From Emydura subglobosa (Eukaryota; Chordata; Testudines; Chelidae): a stretch of DNA of 64,000 nucleotides. Shown one piece after another: positions 59,201 through 64,000 of the stretch (positions are counted from its first letter, which is position 1; each line of letters opens with the position of its first letter). Where the stretch lies: contig ML679970.1 in the NCBI GenBank assembly GCA_007922225.1, positions 24,234,631 to 24,298,630 on the forward strand. The letters are read 5' to 3'. Position numbers and translations under genes: made by a program. Under the pieces are notes generated by a model. That model was not told the origin of the DNA and did not search any database. It saw only the letters and a list, made by a program, of their open reading frames with translations.

Positions 59201-60230
59201 GTCCTCATCCTCAAAGGAAACCTACACAACACTTTCAGAAGACCAGCCTGGGTCTTTTGCATTTTAAACATTTCACCTTAATGGCATTTTTCTTTCTTTC
59301 GGCTAATTTAACTTAACAGTCCTTAGGCAGCTGGAGTGCTGAGACCACTGCTTTTCATGCTGACCAATATTGTCTCATTTTTTCCTTGTGCTCCCCTATC
59401 TCTGTCTGGCAGTATCCACCTGTTGTGTCTAGTCTTAAATTCATAACTTTGCTAGACACTAAAAACCATGGACTGAATTTAAAGACACGGGATTTGTGGC
59501 TAATTACAAAAATGTGTAACCCACTAACAACCCCCACCCCCACCCCAACCAGTTGCTTTCCTCCTTTTCCTCTCTGTGACTGGAGGGGTACTAACATGCC
59601 ACTTCACCTTGAATGGTCCCTTAAAATATATGTTAACTAATTATGCTAAACAAACTGTTCAAATCTTGTATTTAGCAGTGACACTTTGAACTAGTTTCCC
59701 AGACTTGTCTCTCTGTATCCTGGGACCAACACTGCCTGCAAAATAGACTTCATGACATTTACTAACAAACCATGAGGATTTATTACAAACAAGCTAAAAT
59801 GTACTTATAAAAGTGCCAATTTCTGACATCCATTAAGTTGTAACAATGTATAATGAAAAACATTTTGGGATACAGGATCCTTGGATCACTTTATTATAAT
59901 GTGCACTACAATACTTTCTAAATTTGTTAAATCTGCAATAAGTCTCCTAGTCTTCAATGGGAATTAGGTCTGACCCTGAAAGGTAAAGTCAATGGGAGAG
60001 GTAGACTTTCAACAACTTTCAGGATCATACCTTTAGTGAAGTTCTACTATTTTGCTTTTCCCTCCATCTCCCACCCCCATCTTTTCATATCAGCAACATA
60101 AGTAGAGATAATTAAAGATCTGGAAACTAGGGTCTGTAGAGGAGGAAATTAACTACTGTATACTAAAAATTATTACAACAACAACTCACATCTAAGAGTA
60201 TTTTCAACAAATTAAACAAAATATCAAGGG
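56220..60230. other. AT-rich intronic stretch, no gene seen
   Basis: A 111-codon open frame (58170-58505, plus) has no recognisable motif. A fragment of the ttggaccaactt-type repeat lies at about 58995-59090, and a small cattgac/caatgg-type fragment near 58415-58505. 56860-57180 is repeat-free and listed among the findings. Confidence 0.5.
58995..59095 (+). repeat. Single copy of the repeat seen as an inverted pair at 21.0-21.5 kb
   Basis: ttcactagaccagcttctgt, tggtgagagacacatgcttt and cagctttcacagagctctca follow the same order as 21050-21115. Confidence 0.6.
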
Positions 60231-60232
60231 GG

Positions 60233-60298
60233 GAGATTTTCAAAAGTACTAAGAGGATTTGTCGAAGTCTAACTCCTCTTTGTGCTTTTGAAAATCTC
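60233..60298. repeat. Short 'ttttcaaaag' inverted-repeat element, 66 bp, no insertion
   Basis: gagattttcaaaag at the left and cttttgaaaatctc at the right are exact 14-base inverted repeats. This is an uninterrupted short relative of the elements at 35884, 37618 and 52985. Confidence 0.75.
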
Positions 60299-60359
60299 TC
60301 TCTCAATCATCAATAAATATCATTACGCACAATGGGATTATCCATGTATTTACAGGATT

Positions 60360-60445
60360 TTGCAAGATTAGGGCCACAGAGCCAAAGCAGGATTAGGCCT
60401 TAATGTGCTAGGCACCGTGCAAACACATAGAAAGGCAGGGTCCTT
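60360..60445 (+). repeat. Old amniote interspersed repeat fragment
   Basis: gtgctaggcaccgtgcaaac, then acatagaaaggcagggtcc. Same family as 51005-51100. Confidence 0.5.
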
Positions 60446-60479
60446 CGGTTAGGATACGGTTTACAAGAACTAGAAGTGG

Positions 60480-61500
60480 ACAGTGGGCATGTTGGAAATA
60501 CTACTGTGACGTTGGCCTCCAGGGGAGCCATGCTGAGATAGTTTAAACAGGGCAAAGTGCAAAGAATGGGGCAGGCAAAGCCTGAATACAGGTGATTTTT
60601 CTTCCTTCAAATATACCAAGCCAGCAACAAACAGATTCTGATGACCTCACTGGTCATTCAGCAGACAAAATACAGTTCCCTTAAAACTATCCAGTCCTTT
60701 GGCTAGCACCCAGACAGCCAAGTCAAACATGATGGGAATTACTGAAAATCTTTATCCATCATATGTAAAAACGTTCTACTAATCCCAAAGGATCGGATAC
60801 ATTACCAAACAGGTAAATGAACAGTTCAGATCTTACCCAAATACATGCTTAAAACCAATGCTTATTAAGTAAACTAACATTTCTTTTTAAAAAAGGAAAG
60901 AGAATAATGGTTAAAAGGTCAGTACACACACACACAGATGAAAATAAAGCTCTTAAGTCCATTTCAAAGTAGAGATGATATCTGAACTGCAAAGTTCTTA
61001 AATTGCAAAGTCTCTGAAATTACCCAAACAGCTTGGAGATCATCAGTCCTTGTTTAGAGCTTCTTTGTTAGAAATCCAGTCTAGAGAAATGAAGACTAAA
61101 TAGTTCATGTGCAGAATTTGTACAAGTTCTCCCGTGAGAATTAGCAGGATGATTCCAGGCTGGTGCTGGGAATCTCAGTCTTGCAATCCAAACTTTCCCT
61201 GACAAGCTTGGACCGGTTTGAGATAAAAAGGATCAGTCCACTAGAGTCTTTCATAGATCTATGCAGGCTGACCAATATGTTCTTGACAGCAGGTGCTCCT
61301 TGAACAATTAATAGATGATTACTTAGGATTGTGAAGTATCATCTCCTATGTTCTGTGCACACCTGTAACTAGTTACATTAGCACAAGGTAATTGGCCATT
61401 TCAAGTATTTACTACTTAAACTTCAAAGAGAAATACAAACAAATAGTGTTGTTACATTCAAAGTTCTATCTAAATGTTCATATGTTCCTTTTGAACTCTT
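60480..61500. repeat. Possible LTR-element fragment, unclassified
   Basis: The composition differs from the flanks, and segments such as taccaagccagcaacaaac, ccttaaaactatccagtcc and aaaggatcggatac resemble a long turtle repeat that I recall without a firm name. No coding remnant or terminal repeats are visible. It includes a short CA run near 60926-60939. Confidence 0.35.
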
Positions 61501-64000
61501 AATCAATAGAACAGTGATAGACAGGAAAGCAGTTTATCTACACTACTAATCTCTAATAAGAGATATGTAAACAACATCAAATAACTACCACCAATACACT
61601 TGCATATCAAAGTTCTAGTTTACTTATAAGGAATGACCCTCACTACCATTGTATTTTCCTATAATATATCTTTAAAGGTCAGATTTGGGCCATGAAATTT
61701 GTAAAGTTGTTGGGCTTTTTCAGGATTAGCATCAGAATCACACAAATTGCTACAGCAAGAATAATTAGCCAACAGCAGCTTCTCATATTTGTTGATATGC
61801 ACAGAAATGTTCACTAATACCTCCGATACTCACAGCTTGGAGATGTCTGCACACACTCCACTGTTTTGACACACAGGTTGAACTCAAACTAAGACAGATT
61901 TTCTATATGTTTTAACGTTTGAGTTGAACATTTTGTAGAACTGTAGCCACAAATCAGCTAGTCTTGTGTATTTTAAATTCCAGTTTTCAATTTAAACATT
62001 ACATCAAATTAATTCTATTGTAATTCTGTTCCTATTTTTTGTTATAAATAAAATATGTAACAAATACAATTTTGCATGGCACCTAACCACTATGAAATTT
62101 TCAATCCATCTAACAATAGATGGTTTAATTAGAGCACAACTTTATTTACTTAAAATATCTGGGAGTACCCAGCAATCAATTGTACATTGTGGGTCATCAT
62201 CATTTCCATAATAATTTCCAGATGCTCGGAAGGCTGCCATCAGCCTTTCTGCATCCCAACCTGGTCCCAGCCATCCCGTTGCTGAGACTCTGACACTTTC
62301 TCTTTGTATGAGGGCTAGGGGGCTAGAAAAGGAGGGGGGTTAGCTCCCTGCTGTACCAGACTTAGGAGCCCAAACCCTTCTTCTTCAGGTCCCTTAAGAG
62401 ACGCTTTCCTTTAAATTCTTTTCCAATCCGTTTTATCCAAAAACTGTATCCCCTCCCTTGACCTGGTCCAGGCACTTCTTGCTCCTCCCTGCTTGAACCA
62501 GGTAAACTTTCCCCTTTTTCTCCCTTTACGACCAGTTGCAGAGGAAGCACTAACAGCCCACTCCACCCCTTTTTTCTTTTTTTTAAAAACAGGACAGCCA
62601 GGCAAGCATCCAGCACGTACAGCTGCAGTGAACACATTCTTTTGAGTACATTAGAGAGCACATCATGGAATCTGTTTTTTTTAAACAAAAACTTGAGGCT
62701 GCATCATCAAAAAATTATACGTGGCATTTTGCTGCAACTTCTATGGGTCTGGTCCTAGAAATGCTTTTTATGAGGGAATTGCTCCTAATAGGGCCAAGTC
62801 ACAACAGTAAGTGCTACAAGAGTCGCAGTAAGGGTTTGCAGGATTAGGTTCTGAATCCTTAGAGTTCAAGTGCAAAGTGGTAAAAGCAAAATAATTCCCA
62901 TTCTTGGAAGGATTGGCACATCAAAATATCACTCTGTTACTTTAAAAAATGCATTACTATTAAATTACATAAGCCTATAAAATATGCATACATAATTTCT
63001 TTCATACTGTCACTCATTCCAAAACTTGCTAGTTTGTAGACATTAGCGTAGAAGGTTGACTATTTCAAGTCTAATATTTCTAAAAGTTCACTGTAGAATT
63101 ACAATATCTTGAAAATTTCATTTTAAACACACAAGGATCCTGACAGTCCTTATTTGTACACTTTAGGCATTATCGTGCCCTTTCACAGTTTTATATTAGC
63201 ACCCACTACACAAGTTAAGATCATAGTTCATTTTTATGGGTTCTGAATAATTTTAGCAACATCTGAAAGTTTCAAAGTCAACAATATATATTCCACGAGT
63301 AGAAGATTTCAGCTGTCAGTGAAGCATGCAAATATATTCTCAGATTTAAAAAAAAAATAAAAAGAAACAAGCCACTGAATTCAGTCAACACCGTAATTTT
63401 ATTAACTGTCCCACCACATGACTGATGAAATGATGTGTGAAAATACAAGGTGAGGCAAAATAACCTACCTGATCCAAGAAAATTTTCAAACAATGATCAT
63501 TACCAGGTTCAATTAACTTCTCTACAAAAACAGGCTCATTCTGTCTCAGTGCAATGAAACTCGCCATGCAGACAATACCATCAGAAACAAAGCATAAGTC
63601 TAAAACAAGTTGTATCTTAAATTTGAAGTGAGCACAGTATTTTAATTTTGTGTTAAGCAATTATGTGAGATTCAAATACAACAAAGAAACAATGTACAAA
63701 AAATGTGAAGGGATGGATACAGCTGATTGCTCACCCATTATCTTCCTTATAAGCTATTCCAAGACAATAACTTTTTCCTACAATTAGCAGCATGTACAAT
63801 ATTTTAGAATTTTTTCTTCTATGATCTTGTTAAACGTACTCACTTTTACATCACACAATTCACAGACGGGAATTTACCAAAGCAATGAATTATTTGGTGA
63901 CTTCTAACTTTCCTCCCTCACATACATTCATTGAATCTTTATCCACAATATTATTTTGCCTTGAAAAAAAAGCAAATAATGCAAGGTAACTTTCTCCCTA
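61501..64000. other. AT-rich intronic stretch to the window end, no gene seen
   Basis: A 108-codon minus-strand frame at 62362-62688 lies in a CT-rich patch and is not gene-like. The minus-strand segment at 63472-63540 with a splice-donor-like end is discussed in the findings. No other feature is recognised. Confidence 0.5.

Larger units (their letters stand above)
28607..64000 (-). other. CACNA2D3: Partial upstream CACNA2D3 intron (at least 35 kb)
   Basis: This is the sequence upstream of the 28444-28606 exon in the direction of transcription. The preceding exon should end near a short acidic segment just before YEYFNAV; I did not find it, so the intron runs past the window edge. Very long introns near the 5' end are usual for this gene in other vertebrates. 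It contains the Ty3/gypsy remnant, the hAT-type element and most of the nested inverted-repeat elements. Confidence 0.85.

Noticed and set aside
62362..62688. 108-codon minus-strand open frame
   Set aside because: A Lys/Gly-rich reading from a CT-rich patch, overlapping a second frame; no known family.

Overview
The window looks like an ordinary stretch of amniote nuclear DNA, most probably from a turtle or a close sauropsid relative. It is AT-rich, has no dense gene content, and is full of short inverted-repeat DNA transposons, CR1-like and MIR-like fragments and decayed retrotransposons. The turtle call rests on repeat families I recall as abundant in turtle genomes; I ran no search. Three runs of N mark assembly gaps: 10 bases at 6555-6564, 100 at 18774-18873 and 10 at 36090-36099.

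I can support one host gene. Two coding exons lie on the minus strand at 28444-28606 (163 bp) and 986-1117 (132 bp). Both have canonical splice sites, and they join in phase across a split Asp codon. Together they encode 98 residues of the region just before and at the start of the VWA_N domain of a voltage-gated calcium channel alpha-2/delta subunit. The sequence fits CACNA2D3 (alpha-2/delta-3) far better than its paralogues. All the rest is intron of this gene: the end of a downstream intron (1-985), one complete intron of 27,326 bp (1118-28443), and at least 35 kb of the large upstream intron (28607-64000).

Layout of the intronic DNA. About 1-730: a probable unclassified retroelement fragment. 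14.5-15.3 kb: a probable LINE-like fragment. 15.52-17.75 kb: a decayed DIRS-type retrotransposon with inverted terminal repeats and frameshifted gag and reverse transcriptase remnants. 18.9-20.1 kb: a GC-rich repeat block beside the 100-N gap. 21.0-23.6 kb: a cluster of inverted-repeat elements. 41.2-45.7 kb: a degenerate Ty3/gypsy LTR retrotransposon. 45.75-46.07 kb: a small hAT-type element with a perfect 8-bp target duplication. 35.9-36.3, 37.6-38.0 and 53.0-53.7 kb: three copies of one inverted-repeat element, each with other small transposons inserted inside it.

No functional RNA gene, CRISPR array, operon or intact second protein-coding gene is visible, and I found no convincing new biological system. 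The most interesting signals are the recurrent transposon-in-transposon nesting, the DIRS inverted-repeat architecture and a few repeat-free AT-rich segments that could be conserved non-coding elements.
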